Origin: Penium margaritaceum
Taxonomy: Eukaryota > Streptophyta > Zygnematophyceae > Desmidiales > Peniaceae
Assembly (NCBI GenBank): GCA_023375785.1
Contig: SZWC01004772.1
Coordinates: 103,136-167,135, forward strand
Reading direction: 5' to 3'
Length of the DNA: 64,000 nt
Shown here: positions 43,909 through 56,846 of the stretch, piece after piece
Numbering within the stretch: position 1 is the first letter of the stretch
Layout of the letters: the number at the start of each line of letters is the position of its first letter
The notes under the pieces: generated by a model
What the model was told of the DNA's origin: nothing
Seen by the model: the letters and a program-made list of their open reading frames with translations, nothing else
Databases searched by the model: none
Translations under genes and position numbers: made by a program

Positions 43909-45409
43909 TGTGAGAGTTTGCATAGCAAAAGTAATTTGGTTTGTGGTAGCAAGCTCTAAGTTCCTTACCGCTTGTATAGAGATCTTCGTGCTCAGCAAGA
44001 TAGCATGCACACAAGGGAGAAATTGAATCTCTTCATTGATAGTACAAAGTATAAAGTACAAGAATGATTCAGTATGAAAACAACTATGTAAAAAGCACTT
44101 AGCTTCCTGACATCCCAGAAGGGACGATCCTTGATAGGCCTTCAAGGCTGTTGACGCAAGAGATCTTGGCATTGGCACTGTCTTCGAGGTAGTCTAGACT
44201 CCAGGGAGTCTCGCGTCCTCCTCCTAGGCTGGCACAAAAGTGCTAACCTTACAGGGGTCTTGAAAGCGAACTCCAATAGAGTCTTGGCTTGGGTACTCTA
44301 GTAGAGACCTCAGGGTCCAAAAGAATGGTGATGACTTAGTAGCTGAAGCCTGAAGCTCTTGAAGTGATGATGCTCGTATGTCAGAGAGAAAGAGGGATTG
44401 ATTGCAGCCTCCTCCTAAGCTGGCACGTAAGTGCCAGTCATACAGAGGCCGTGGAGGGATCTCCAACAGTCTCTAGTTCAGAGGCTCTCTAGTGTTAAGG
44501 TGTGGAGATTTTGCACAAACGCAAGACTTTCAAGGCCTTGAAGTTGTTGTAGTTGCTATAAGGCCGACTGTTGGAAGAACAACATGAAGATGCCATCCAA
44601 ATGGAAGTGAGCGGTTGACTAGAGAGTGATCTCCATGGATATTTTGAGATGTAAAAGATATTGGAGATGTTGAGGTGTGTCAGGGCCACTACCTCATCTA
44701 CATGTGGTCTTGGAAAGTTGACCTCCATTGAGGATAAGCTTCCTTGTGTGTGGTTGCAACAGTCACCTCTTGGCTTTACAAGTATGAAGCTTCCTTGCAA
44801 GGGATGCTTCTTCTGGCTTTGTGATGTTACTTAGCTCTGAAATCAGCTTGGGTTAAGCTTCATGATGACGAAATCTTCGTCCAGCTTCATGATGAAGTTT
44901 CTTCATCACGTGGTTTCTCCAAGAAGCTACCCTTCTCCACCATTGATTGTGCTCCACAGGTTGATGTAAATCATAGATCTCCATCTGTCAGAAGCTTGAA
45001 GCAGATCTCTCCTCGTAGACAAGTGATGTGACTACTTCAGACGCCGCGTGTGTTGGAGATGATGTACTAGATATTGCTGTCCAACCTTTGATGCCGTTAG
45101 CTAGGTATCATTAGGTTATCGTGCCTTGTGTGCCTATGTAGCACTAAACAGTATGTAGCTCCCCCTCTCATCAGAAGAGGCCACAGGCGTGAGCTAATCT
45201 CGTGTGTCTACCTATACTACAAGCCCCTTTCACCCTTTAAGGGTGAGTCGACTAGATTCACTCTACACGTCTTTGGAGGCAATTCCCCACCGAGCTACAC
45301 CCAAAAATGTTGCGGAAAAATACATGGAACATTATGGAGACCTCCGATTGAAGAACCGATAGCCCCATGTTGAACAAGTAAAGTAGCATAGTTATCCCGC
45401 AATCCAACA
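43909..45409 (-). repeat. 5' LTR of element G
   Basis: 1501 bp, reading TGTTGGATTGCGGG... to ...AACTCTCACA on the minus strand. It aligns with the split copy at 10586-17162 and is noticeably diverged from it, consistent with an old insertion. AGACA follows at 45410-45414. Confidence 0.88.
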
Positions 45410-45414
45410 AGACA

Positions 45415-46580
45415 CAGTGAAAATCTTCTACCAACATATTTCTCTTGTGCCTGAATCCCGCATTCTCTTTATCCCTCGCCTCTCTCGCTTGAAGAGGCAA
45501 GGAGGAGAGGGCCAGGACGTGGGCTTGAGGCCACAAGCCTCGGCCCTCGAGGCCTCACGACCTCAAAACCGCCGATTGAGCAACCAGCTCGATCGACGGC
45601 AAGCAGGTGGCTGACCAGTGGCCGGTTGATCACTTGACTGGTCGCCAACCACCAAGCCGGCTGGACGTTGGCCGGCCGGTAGCTAGCGGCTAGCAAGCCA
45701 CCGGCCATTCCTCCATATCACGAGGGGTGGTTATGGGCCACCCCCTTGCTATTTGGAGGTGGGAGGGCCGAACCGGCCCTCCAGCTAGAGTAAAGATTTA
45801 CCATTTTCGAATAATTTTAAGGTTTTGTTTTGCATCAACCTACCATAAATTCATTTTTGCTTTTAACATGTCGTAACCAGGAGCAGGTATTTGGCTAGTC
45901 TAGCCAAGAAACGGACATGACAAGTTGGATGCAACTCAAACTTGTCCATTTTCTCTACGACTCGCTTCGCTTGTCCGACTGCGTGATGTCCGTTTCCTTC
46001 TTCCATAAAGAACCCGTATTCAGAATTGGACAAAAAACCATTTCTATCTTATTTCCCGCAAGCCTTGAAGTACAAGAAGCGAAGTATAGAGCAGGTGTAG
46101 CCTGGCAGCGCCACGCCGACCGGTCGAAGGAGTCATGTGGAATAAGCAAAATCACCATGGACTGTGGGCGTTGAGACAGGATGGCTTGAGGGTCAGAGAC
46201 CCTCAAGCACCATAGTTTTGGCCTAATCAGCCAAGGATTCTGTCAAATCCGCTACATTTGTATTCGAGCTCTAGTGCTCAAATCCCACGTTGGGATTATT
46301 AGAGATGCCAAGGTGGCTCTCACTCCTGGTGCGGGGAAGTGTAGCATGGCAGTGCCACGCCGACCGGTCGAAGGAGCCATGTGGATTGAACAGAGTCATA
46401 TGGGACTGTGGGTAGTGAGATGGGATGGCTTAAGGGTCAGAGACCGTCAAACACCACGGTTTGGGCCTAGTACGCCAAGGATTCCATCGAATTTGCTACA
46501 ACGGAAAAGATATGAAATTATGGAAAAAAGGCTCCATGATTGAAGGGGACCAATAACGGTTTTTTTCTTCTATCCTAAAC
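45415..46580. other. Intergenic interval with a direct repeat pair
   Basis: Holds GC-rich palindromic DNA at 45500-45780 (GGCCGAACCGGCC and relatives) and two related ~165 bp segments, 46094-46257 and 46338-46502, both containing CCACGCCGACCGGTCGAAGG and GGGTCAGAGACC. No gene is seen. Confidence 0.6.
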
Positions 46581-47180
46581 TGGTTGAAATGTTATTTTCA
46601 TGATGTACACAAGTACCTAAACACCACGAGTGGACATTTCTATCATTTCATTCATATCCCACCTTGCATCAACCTCGGTGTCCAGCTCCGGAATGTTTTG
46701 ACAACTTCTACCACCTTCCAGAAAGTTCGACAGACGTATCACAAACTATATCAACGTTTCAACATTATTTGGTCGACTTCTTGAAGGTGCTGCACTCTCA
46801 TAAAGAAGCACATTGATATTCTTGAAGGCCACCAAATTCTCGTTGGAGCTTCTCAAAGCAGCCACTTACAAAGCAACCTTGCACCCATCGCTCCGCTCAA
46901 GCGCCAAGGACCCAACATATTTCTAATTGTCATTCTCAATGAATATATGTGCTTGCCTTGCTCAACACTTGTCGTCAAAGTACACTTACTGCTTAATAAA
47001 AGTTATCCATTTGTCCCAAATCCTTGAATCATCCTTTGTCCCATACCTCATCCTTGTAAAGCACTTATGTTCTGCTCGGTGTAGCACTTAGTGTAAGTTT
47101 ACAACGTCGTTAAAGGGAAAACCAATGCATTAACTGCCTAACGAAAACATCACACAAGGTTTTAGCGCATCTGCACCGTT
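46581..47180 (+). repeat. 5' LTR of chromovirus C (approximate)
   Basis: Aligned by eye with 56847-57425 from TGATGTACACAAG onward. Ends are uncertain by tens of bases. Confidence 0.6.
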
Positions 47181-47639
47181 CAAAAGACTTTAGACCTCAT
47201 AATGATAATATTGAATGGAGCAAGGAGCACTAGCAGCGAGTAGCAGTATCGGGCAAACACTTTGGTGATGGAGGAACAACAAACACTCACAAGCACACGT
47301 AAACACACACTCTCTTGAGATGAACCAAGCAAGAGCGGCATCCTTTGCAGCGAATGGCACAGTACCGACGAACCCGATGGCCAGCTTCTAGTCTTGCTTT
47401 TGTGTAGCACGGATTTAAGTAGGTGGTCCAATCTAAAGACCATCTAATGGCAACAGGAGACTCGTGGAGCCAGATCAACGGCTCTCACGATCGTTCTCAC
47501 ATCGTCAACCACAAGCAAACTACCTATGAAGAGGATTAAATGGATTTGACGCGACTATTTCATGCCACCAGAAATATGGAGCGACTCCGCATGTGTTACC
47601 CTTGCTCATTTGAACAAGTTGAACAAGGGGTCAGATATA

Positions 47640-48574
47640 TGATAGAGACTCAAATGTCTACGTTAGTAGTCTAGCAGGACAAAGTACGCTCAACAATTCT
47701 ACAAAACAATCATTGAATGTGGCCTCGTCTGTGAAAAAATGTGTTTCTACTACAACAACGGCCTCAAGCAAGGGTGGTGACAAATCACCATTTTTGGCAT
47801 CAAGGACGACCTTTTGTGAATTATCACAATAGCAAATTACATTGACAACACCGACTATGACACTCGGATGGAGGAATCCAATATCTGGCGACCTTTAAGC
47901 CACAATTCATTCTATAGCACATGAAAGTAGTAAACAAAAACCTCGTCTCTAATGGAGATTGATGCCTTCAATCAGTGCAGCCAACGAATCTGTTGGACTT
48001 GCGAGGAATTGGGTCATATCTTGCATGCATGTCAGAATGACATCAACAAACCAAAAAGTGGGAGAAGTCGCAAAAAGAGAATAAAGAATCAGGAAAAGAA
48101 AAAGGGTCGGAGTAAAGGGTAAGACTGCCATCCAGTCAGAAACATCTATACGATTTATCTCCCATCTGAGCGGCTCACATCACAATTCACGAGGGTTCTT
48201 GATGTTGCAAAGTTTGACAAGGCATACAAGGACAACCAGCCGGTGATACTGCTACGAGTGCAACCAAGGGTTTGCAAGAGTCGTAGAACAATACCGATGT
48301 TACTTGATAGAGGAGCTTTGTACAGTTTTGTCGGCAAGGACATGGTTTGAAAGCTCGCTTTGTAGAACAAACCAGGGATGTTTTAAGGAAAACTTATTGA
48401 CTGACCACTTCAGATCCGCCGACTTCACAAACCACTCCGACTGCAACTTGAAGATATGCATGATGTAATGATCTGGAGAACTTGCCTATTAAGTGACCAA
48501 AAGTCATCCTCGAGCAAGATTTTCTTTATCGGCACAATCCATAGGTGGACTGGAGCAGCAGATTGGACACCTTT
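47640..48574 (+). pseudogene. gag and protease remnant of chromovirus C
   Basis: A zinc knuckle CWTCEELGHILHAC (CX2CX4HX4C, 47994-48035) is followed by a Lys/Arg-rich tail (to 48120). Then IPMLLDRGALYSFVGKDM (48294-48348) is a retropepsin active-site block with DTGA altered to DRGA. Stops are frequent. The MULE insertion ends the readable part at 48575. Confidence 0.65.
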
Positions 48575-51500
48575 GAAAGGGGATGAATTAACTCGGATAC
48601 CCACGCCGCGCGCACTTTAGCTGGTGTGCCCGTGTGTTGAGAATTTCGTATGGCACACTCGGTGTACTAAAGGAAGAAATGGCATACCCATTAATATCAT
48701 GTTTGCTCACTGTGTATCCAGATGTTGAAAATTAGCAACGGCATACGGGCATGCCGTTCCCTTTTTGAATTGTGGGTATGCCGTGTATAATTTCTATCCT
48801 TATTTTTCTTATTGATATCATGTATGGCTAAATCGGGAACCATGATGTCACATTTATATCATACTTAATTATGTACATTTGTCTTTTAAATGTTATTGGT
48901 GTACAATTTTGCTATCATTTTGAAGGCGGCCTACTTCCGCTATACCCACTGCTTAGGCCTCCGAATTTTCTCCTGGCCATTTTTTTCAATAATTGAACAC
49001 GATACTCACTTCACACAAAATATGCTTCCTATTCCCAATTTTCCGAAAGCACCTGAGATCATGCGTGTTGTGCCCGCTAATATAAACAAATTCATGCTAT
49101 ACTAGCCGTGAAGTAATAATTCTGAAGAAATTGGTATTTGAAGCACCCTACTAACTTCTAATTTTGACGATTTAGCACTTGTGAATCTTGAAATCTTTAA
49201 TTTCAATGCTGGGGTAATTTCGATTGTTTTCTTGGAATTCGACGAAAGGCTAAGGGTGGTACCTTAAATTCAGCGACATGTCCAGCAAAGGTTTTCGAAT
49301 TCGGCAAACGGTGGTGTTCGCTCCACGGCATCCGTGGCAATTTGTCAGCGCCGGGGTTGCAGAAAGCCAACGTAGCGATTCGGGAGACCGAGACGTACAG
49401 CAGGGGCCAACCAGGCGGTTTGAAACTGATGACTCGTAGAAATATCCAATGGTCAAGAACTCATGGGTGAGGTCCAACTTCCCTCGCGTCTTTGACCCCA
49501 CTTCCTAGCGTTTTGCAGCAACCTACTTTGGACAACTTTTGCTTTGTAGCAATGACATGGAAGAGGACTTGGTTGTGTAAATGAAGTTACATTTAATGAA
49601 GCCATTTTCGTGTCTAAACGTGTTTTTTTTGCTAAGTGTGTGCTCTGTGTTTCATGTTATCCTTGCTCTCGACATCCTGTCTCGCCGAATTCGTGAATAA
49701 GACATTCACAACACTTTTCTTGCAGAAAACAAATTTAAGTATGACTACATGTTATGTAGGACTTATAACACATGCTAATGAACCCGAGTGCAAAAGTAGT
49801 GAGGTGACACCTGAAATTTGATTACTGCACTTTCAAGTTAATTTGATGCCGCTTTACATTCGACGGAGCACAAAATTTGATGAACACAAAAAAGGTTATA
49901 ATAAAAATTAAAAGTCAGTAGTGTATCAGATTTTAAGTTTTACTGGTTTCGGTCACCAATTCCACAACACATGAAATGAACTCTGACTCATGTACATCAG
50001 GAGTGACTTGACACGAAGTACGACTTTTGACAGACCAAATACGTGCATAAATGTTCACTTAAACCCTACTTTCCTGGACCCTTTGAATAGATGGGAATGA
50101 AATTCATAGGACCATGGTAAATATGAAATCATTCTCATGTAGAAACAATCGTAAGAAAGCCTCGTTGCCAAACACAAAGTAGCTGTTGTGTACATGAACC
50201 TCGACAATGTCTAAACAAAGTCCAACCATCACACATCTCGATCATGCGATAGGTTGCCAGCTGGACGTTGCCAATTGTCATCCACATGCAAGTGGCGCCA
50301 CCTGGCGGATATCTCAAGGACATGCCACATGTTGTCAACATCTCTCGCTCGACACTGACGTGCCCACCCTCTTTGCTTTCCGGCTCCAGGTGCGTTTTTC
50401 CTATTCCCTCATGCATTGTTTGTGACAATTGTCTTCATGGTAAGTCAGGCAATATCCATGCGATGTGGACATCCTCTCTCATTGTCCGTAGGGGTCATGA
50501 CCTTTGAGCCATTGTTCATGTGTACTCGCCATGTCCTTCCAATGTCGCCGCTTCGTCGTAATGGGCCTCTGACTCTGGGATGGCTCTCCTCCTCGCACTA
50601 ACAATGGATGGATTTGCCAAGTGCAGGTGGTGGGAAGGACGCATATTATAACGCACATGATACAATTGTTTACCCACTTTTGGCCAAGATGGCCACCATT
50701 TTTTACGCCACTGTACGCAACTACCCCGACGATGAGGAGAACAATCCTCTCGGGGTCCTCGTCTCTCGGACCACCTCGATTCCTCATTCCTTTTCATCGA
50801 TTGGGAGGAGCAAAAGTACAAATGTCACATCACTATCCTAAAATGCATGACCATGCTCTTTTGAGCATGCTGAAGAGCGCATGATGCATATCGGAGGAAA
50901 TCAATGTGTCCATCCATTTTTCGTTATGGTGTGGATGAATTGAACCCACAATGTTTGTAGAAATATCGTCACACCCGACAGTGTTCGACCTCCTCCTATA
51001 TCAAAATACTCTCTCCGCTAACCACTAATCACTTTATGTCCTTGTTCATCCTTTTCCAAACAGGTGCCTGACATGGTACTATGTGTCTTTTGTGTAAAAT
51101 CATGTGATGAGGAATCTCTAACGCCCCCACAAAAGAAAACTTGCAAAGATGTGCAAGCCACCTTCCGCGCTCGTACACAAAAGCGCACGGCCAGATCCAA
51201 AGATTTCTTGGGTGGTCGAGCCTTTTGCAACATGGAGGCCTGTCGTGAAGCCGTCTAATATTTCACAGTGGACCGCAACATGCCACTCTCCTGGGTCCAT
51301 AGTGAGCCCATCCGACTTGAGGTATGCTACGATTTGTGCAAGACCACAAGTTACACATGGCTACTAAGGCACGCTACCAGTGCAAACAATGTAAAACTGC
51401 GGTGCTCAAGTACGTTGGAGGCCACACGTGCAGCCCCACCACCAAGAAGGGGGATTAGGTGCATTGTGCTGCATGGGTTGTGTGCCACATCAACTAGATT

Positions 51501-54370
51501 CTTGAGAAGAAGCCCCCACGGACATGAAGGCATTCTAGTAGATTGTCAAGGAACACACATGTAAGAAGATCTTCTACCTGGTGGTCTACTGAGAAAAGAA
51601 GGTGGCCCAGGGGTTGATGATGGGGAGGAAGATGCTCTTCTGGTCTCTCTTTCTAGCCTACATGATAGAGGTTTGTGGGCCCACTTTGTTTTCTTGTTGT
51701 GTGCCCTTTTTCCTATGGCACAAGACCGTCGTGTAAACATGGTTGCATATGCATTGTATGCCTTGTACTTGAAGAAGGTTGACCCCTAGACTGTCGCGTG
51801 CATTTAGTAGGACAAGAACGCCCTGTTTCACCTGGCCTTCATTGCATCTGGGGCCTTTTGGGAGGGGTGGAACCATGTCCGCCGCCTGATCACCATGGAT
51901 GCCATTTTTTTGAAAAACGATTTCAAACAAGCAATGTTGATTGCTCAGTACGATGATGCTAACAACCACTCTCTTTCCATGGCGTGGACGTTGTGCGACC
52001 ACAAAGATAAGGAGAACTGAACGTGGTCACATGCATATCTCACAGCACAAAATGGACACAATCATCATCTTCGGTTGTAATGGAGGGCTCCTTGCTACCA
52101 TGGCTAGGGAGATACGTGATACAATGCACACTTTTGTGTGTACCACATCTGCGAGAACGAGAAGTCAAAAGTGGGTCAGGTAGCTGCGAGCCTATTCTGG
52201 ATCCTCGCACATGCCTTCACTGCCAGAGAATTCAAGTGCATTGAAGATGAGCTATCAAGGGTATCTAAGTGAGCAGACTCCAAGCTAGTCTTTGGACACA
52301 CATCCTACATTCTGAACTTTGTGTTTATCCATACCACAGTTATTACCATTCCAAATACAAACATCCTGGTGTTGAGTATAGCGAAGGTCGCACATTGCAC
52401 ATACACAAGTTCATATAAGTTGTAATGGAGATATGGGAAATATCTTGAGGAAGGAATGTTACACGTATCGAGTCATTCCCCCACCAGACAGCAATGTATG
52501 TAGTGGACACATCATACATCATTTTTGGTACAAAAGTGTACACGTAAGCACATGGTGTGAAAACGGATTGGGATTTTATGGACACATCATAAATGAATTG
52601 AGAGATTATAATTACACATGTCCACATCTTCCAACACTAATGGCTGGGAGGCTCCGTGTACAGCCAGGGCTCCCACGGATCAAGAGTGTTAAGTAGACAT
52701 GGAAAGGGCATACGCCTGTCCAAGATCCAAACCATGGTCTCCGGTTCAAGAGGTATGGATGTCCATGATGACATCCCATTCTTCGTTACCCAATCGTCAA
52801 ATTTTGCCCTTTATGGCGGCCCATGCAGTTGCAGCTTCCCGTGGATATAATGTGGCAGATGTACATTGTGATCCTCTCCATCCCATACTGTGACTTGGTC
52901 CCAACGGTGGAGGCCATTCGGAACCTCACTCAAGTCGTCGGTCGCCATGTTCATACGTTGCAAAAGCAATAGTTACTACAAAGCATTGGATGTTGGCATG
53001 TACATTTCATAGGTTGCTCGGGCCATACTTGCGGAAACGTGGGCCATGCTAACCATGAAATTTACATGGTGAATTACCTATAAGCGATTTGTTTGAGATG
53101 GTTTTCTGTCTCGTCTATATTGCATTATGTGGCGGGGCCCACTAGGCGTTGCATTCAATATGGAATTGATGAAAGATTTGGCATGTCCTCACTCTCCTGT
53201 ATGATGGGCTATGTGCAAATGTGGATGGACTATGCGTTTCACTGTGGTGAGTGGTTGAACAACAGACATGCGGGTTCAATAATTATTTCCATGGTTTATG
53301 TCACAAACTTCAAATTCACATAAAATTTACACGGGGTGTATGGTCCTCGCGAGAGGCAAATGAGAGGTGACCGATCATTGGACACTTGAAAGATTCATGT
53401 ATGCATCGGACGAATGGGTAAGCCCGATCGGAATTTCGCCAAGTGAGAGAGGAAGCGAGTTAATGTGTGGTCTACTTGCAATGTCATCTCCCACACTATC
53501 CTTGTAGCGCCGGCCAGGAATGCGGTCCCGTTTCAATGCTTTTGTGTTACGTTGGTGGGTGTGGAGAATGAGTATGCAGAATATTTATCTTTTCTGAGTA
53601 CTTGCTTTTTTTGTAGTGGACATATGGAGTATTAGTTCTTAAAAGTGGCCCTCATAAGTATTCTATGTATGAAAGAATAGACAGATACCTACTATGTCCA
53701 CATTTTAAACTGCCATTTCCGTATGTACTGTAATAGGAACCAGATGCCCAAACCACTTTAATTCTGGCACTACGTATCTAGCGTTTGGCAAAATATAGAC
53801 AAAATACCAGAGTCCAGTGTTTTAGGAACGGTCTATGGTGAGGTGAAAATTTCACGACGTACCCATACACGAACTCAATTATTTTTCATGCTTTGCTGAA
53901 CATGGCCCTGTTGTGGAACATACAACAGATAAATGTCATTGTGTCATACTCGTACAAAAATGGAATGACCCCCTTAAAAATGATACTGAAATATTACACC
54001 AAAAATATTAGAATGAAATTATTACCTAATTATGTATGTTAGAACTGAATGACGCCTGTCCGAGACCTAAACTTGTACAATTCTTTATAAGGATGACATC
54101 ACGATTATCAAAGAAACCATACATTGTTTGGCTCATGCAAGCTTGAAATGAAAATTGTACATGGCATACCTACTATTTAAAAAATGGAATGGCATGCCTA
54201 TTTCCCGTTGCTAATGTTTTAGGTCCAGGTACATTGTGTGTAGACATAATATTCATGGGTATCCCGTTCCTTTTTTTGGACGTCGGGAATGCCGTGCCAA
54301 ACTTCGGATGCCTGGGTACGCTAGCTTGATGGTGCGCATAGTGTAGTTATCCAAGCTGTTTCACCCTTTC
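48575..54370 (+). mobile_element. MULE (Mutator-like) DNA transposon with ~210 bp inverted ends
   Basis: From GAAAGGGGATGAATTAACTC (48575) inward for about 210 bp the sequence aligns with the reverse complement of ~54160-54370; shared blocks include GGATACCCA, ATTAGCAACGG, GGCATGCC and GGTATGCC. Long terminal inverted repeats and a MULE transposase between them define the class. The 9 bp flanks (GACACCTTT and TGTATTCGG) do not match, so the target duplication has decayed or the end is slightly off. It lies between protease and RT of chromovirus C. Confidence 0.75.
51060..52890 (+). pseudogene. MULE transposase remnant
   Basis: The core segment 51811-52018 is open and reads RRLITMDAIFLKNDFKQAML followed by IAQYDDANNHSLSMAW, matching the MULE pattern with its first catalytic Asp (I.ID...L...Y....L.A...DANN...P.A). 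Further on, YHICENEKSKVG and LFWILAHAFTAREFKCIEDE (~52135-52255) match the conserved region after the core. A partial SWIM-like GGPC and HAVAAS block lies at ~52815-52845, in two frames. The N-terminal part from ~51060 is weak. Many stops; dead gene. Confidence 0.65.
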
Positions 54371-54795
54371 TGTATTCGGTGGATGTTGTAGTCATTTTTC
54401 TCTCAAAGTAGCCATTCCATTTTTTTCAATATATCTGGTATGGTGCAAATTAGTCGTGACAACAGTGGGCTTGTGGCAAAAGCACCCTTTTGAAGGGGGT
54501 AATAGTATTTTTATACGAGTGTGAATTAATGACGTGTGCTTGTCGTCGGTGTTCTTTTCAAGTGTCGTGTTTGGCTAAGCACAAAAAAATCTAGTTTGTG
54601 TTTGGGTATGCCGTTGTAAAATTTCCACCTTGTAGTATATCATTCCTCAAACACCGTCTCAGGTATGCCTTCTTTGTTTTGGGAGACGTTGGATGTGTGA
54701 TGCCATGATTAAGGTGGATTGGGCATGTTGTCCCATAATGAGTTAGTACAGGCACACCAAATTAAACGTTTGACACATTGGGTACCTTGTCTGTC
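54371..54795. other. Unassigned interval inside chromovirus C
   Basis: No gene is seen. Several short segments (GGGTATGCCGTTG, CAGGTATGCCTTC) resemble the MULE ends, so part of this may be a further piece of the MULE terminal repeat. Confidence 0.35.
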
Positions 54796-56830
54796 GGTCC
54801 TTTGAAAAGAGAATTCAACCATCATTCAATTGAGTTTTTGAGTTATATCATTGGTGATAGACAAATTACCATTGGACCCGAATGCGATGGAGGTGGTAGC
54901 TGTCTGGCCGACAGCCTTAAGTGATCAAGACATCCAAATATATTTGGATTTTACATTTACTAACATCAAATTCTAGAATACTTTGATTGAGTGTTGCTGC
55001 CTCTCTCCAGCCTCACTCAAAAAACCACTAAGTGGAATTGGAAGGGGAGCGAACTAGAAGTGTTGAACTCTTTGAACAATGCTCTAACATCAGCGCAGGC
55101 CTTACGTTTGGTAGTTCCAACAATGGACTACATCGTGGCCACCGATGGATCCAATCGAACCATCAGAGTCGATCCCCTCCAAGACAACAGCAGTGGAGAA
55201 CCAGTCACATACATGTTGGACAACTACACGTCCCAAAACTCAACTACACGATTCATGAGAAAAACATGCTCGGTATTGTGCATGTGATGCATCATCCCGC
55301 ACCATTACCCATGGAAAAATCTAACAAATGAACATTTGAACCATGAATAAACTCAATTGATGGATTTCTTTGCGTCCAACTTCAACCACAACAACGGGTA
55401 CTGATGTGGAAAAAATAATATGGCAGATGCTTTGATTCATGACCGAAATCAATGTGTTACATGTTGAACGAGACACGTACATTGTGAGACTAGTCGTGAA
55501 GGTTACAAGGTGTTCGGTGGGTACGACATAGTTAAGGTATGGTTTATGCCCCTTACTCGTGATGGCGATTCACTTGCCAAGGCGTTGCTCCATTCAATGT
55601 GGAGTTGCGAAGAATGGTATTTGAAAAATCCCACAACTGAGGTCCAGGTGGATGCTTTGATGAGGACAAGATGCTCAAGAAGAAGGTAAAATATTACTGG
55701 TTGGACAAGATGCAAACGCATGCAAGTTGTGCACCACCTCACAGAGAAAAAAACGTTTCTCACGAGGTTCCTTGATCTCCTCCAACCCCAGCTTCTTTCG
55801 AGAAAAACCATGGTTTGACATTTGCATGGACCTCGTGACAAGACTCCGAGCCAATCCCAGATATAATGACGTCACCCTCTTTGTGTGGGACGGACTCATA
55901 AAAACATCACATTTCACTCATTTGACAAACACCGTCACTGTAGAAGGAACAATACGGTTGTTCTTAAACCAAATCATACGACTATAAGGCATGTCATGTA
56001 CTATCATCAATGACAAAAACAATATCTTTGTAGCCGTTTTAGCATGAACTAGTGCCGCATTATGGTAGTTAGATTTGGCAATTAATGACATTTCATCCTC
56101 AGATCGACGGACAAGCGGAGTGGACCAACTAGACGTACCAACATCTATACACATGATGGGAGCCACACGACACCAATTGGGCAACATAGTTGTCGACCGC
56201 CAAACTCACATGAAACTCCGCCACTTTTTCCAAGATAAGAAAAAATGCTTTCAAAGTCATATGCGTTAAACTTCTTCGAGATTGACATCCACCATATGGA
56301 CTTCGCAAGGGTCCAGGAAGAAAAATTGCAGACCATTGTGAAGACTCAAGTATCTATGAAGCGAGCGATTGACCGACATCGCGACAATGACATGCTCAAC
56401 AATAGCAATTTTGTCCTCCTCAGCTCCACAAACATCAAGCTACGAGGATAGGAAATCTCGACACTCAAACCTTGGTGGTTGGGAACGTTTGAGATAAAAC
56501 GAATGGAAATCCATATTGTCGCTGGACTTCGATTGTTTTAAAGCATGGTGATCCGCCCTCAGTTTCATTTAAGCAAAATTAAGCACTATCAAGACCCTAG
56601 TATGAACTTTACTGTCATACGTGTCGCACCTCTATTTCTTGTAGAAGTGGACGGGTATGCGGAGTACGTGATTTAAGACATCCTCGCACATCGACGCCGT
56701 GGAAAAATGACAAAGTATGTGGTCAAGTGGCTCAGCTTGGAAACTAAGCAAAAGAGTTGGGAGCCTTACAAAAATCTCGAAGATATCGATCATCTTATGC
56801 ACGACTACTACCGTCGTCACCGGTCTACGT
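54796..56830 (+). pseudogene. RT end, RNase H, integrase and chromodomain of chromovirus C
   Basis: Blocks in order: REFNHHSIEFLSYIIGDRQI (end of RT, ~54805-54870), the RNase H block LNYTIHEKNMLGIV (~55235-55280), NMADALIHDRN (~55420-55455), integrase core FDICMDLVTRLRANPRYNDV and then TVEGTIRLFLNQIIRL (~55815-55985), KRAIDRHRDNDM then NFVLLSSTNIKL (~56360-56445), and chromodomain ILAHRRRGKMTKYVVKWLSL continuing to SWEPYKNLEDIDHLM (~56677-56800). Frames shift repeatedly. The chromodomain places it in the chromovirus clade. Confidence 0.75.
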
Positions 56831-56846
56831 AAGCAACATGCCGGGA

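Larger units (their letters stand above)
10586..45409 (-). mobile_element. Element G: LTR retroelement inflated to 34.8 kb by nested insertions
   Basis: Minus-strand element. The 5' LTR is 43909-45409 and the 3' LTR is 10586-17162 (split by Copia-1). A TGGTATCAGAGC primer site abuts the 5' LTR, and a GAGGGGGAG purine tract abuts the 3' LTR. The pentamer AGACA occurs directly outside both ends (10581-10585 and 45410-45414), the target duplication expected of one integration. With H1, the Harbinger derivative, H2 and its cargo, and the small inverted-repeat element removed, about 6 kb of own interior remains. Only a possible gag trace is visible there, so G looks like a large non-autonomous retrotransposon derivative. 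Confidence 0.85.
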
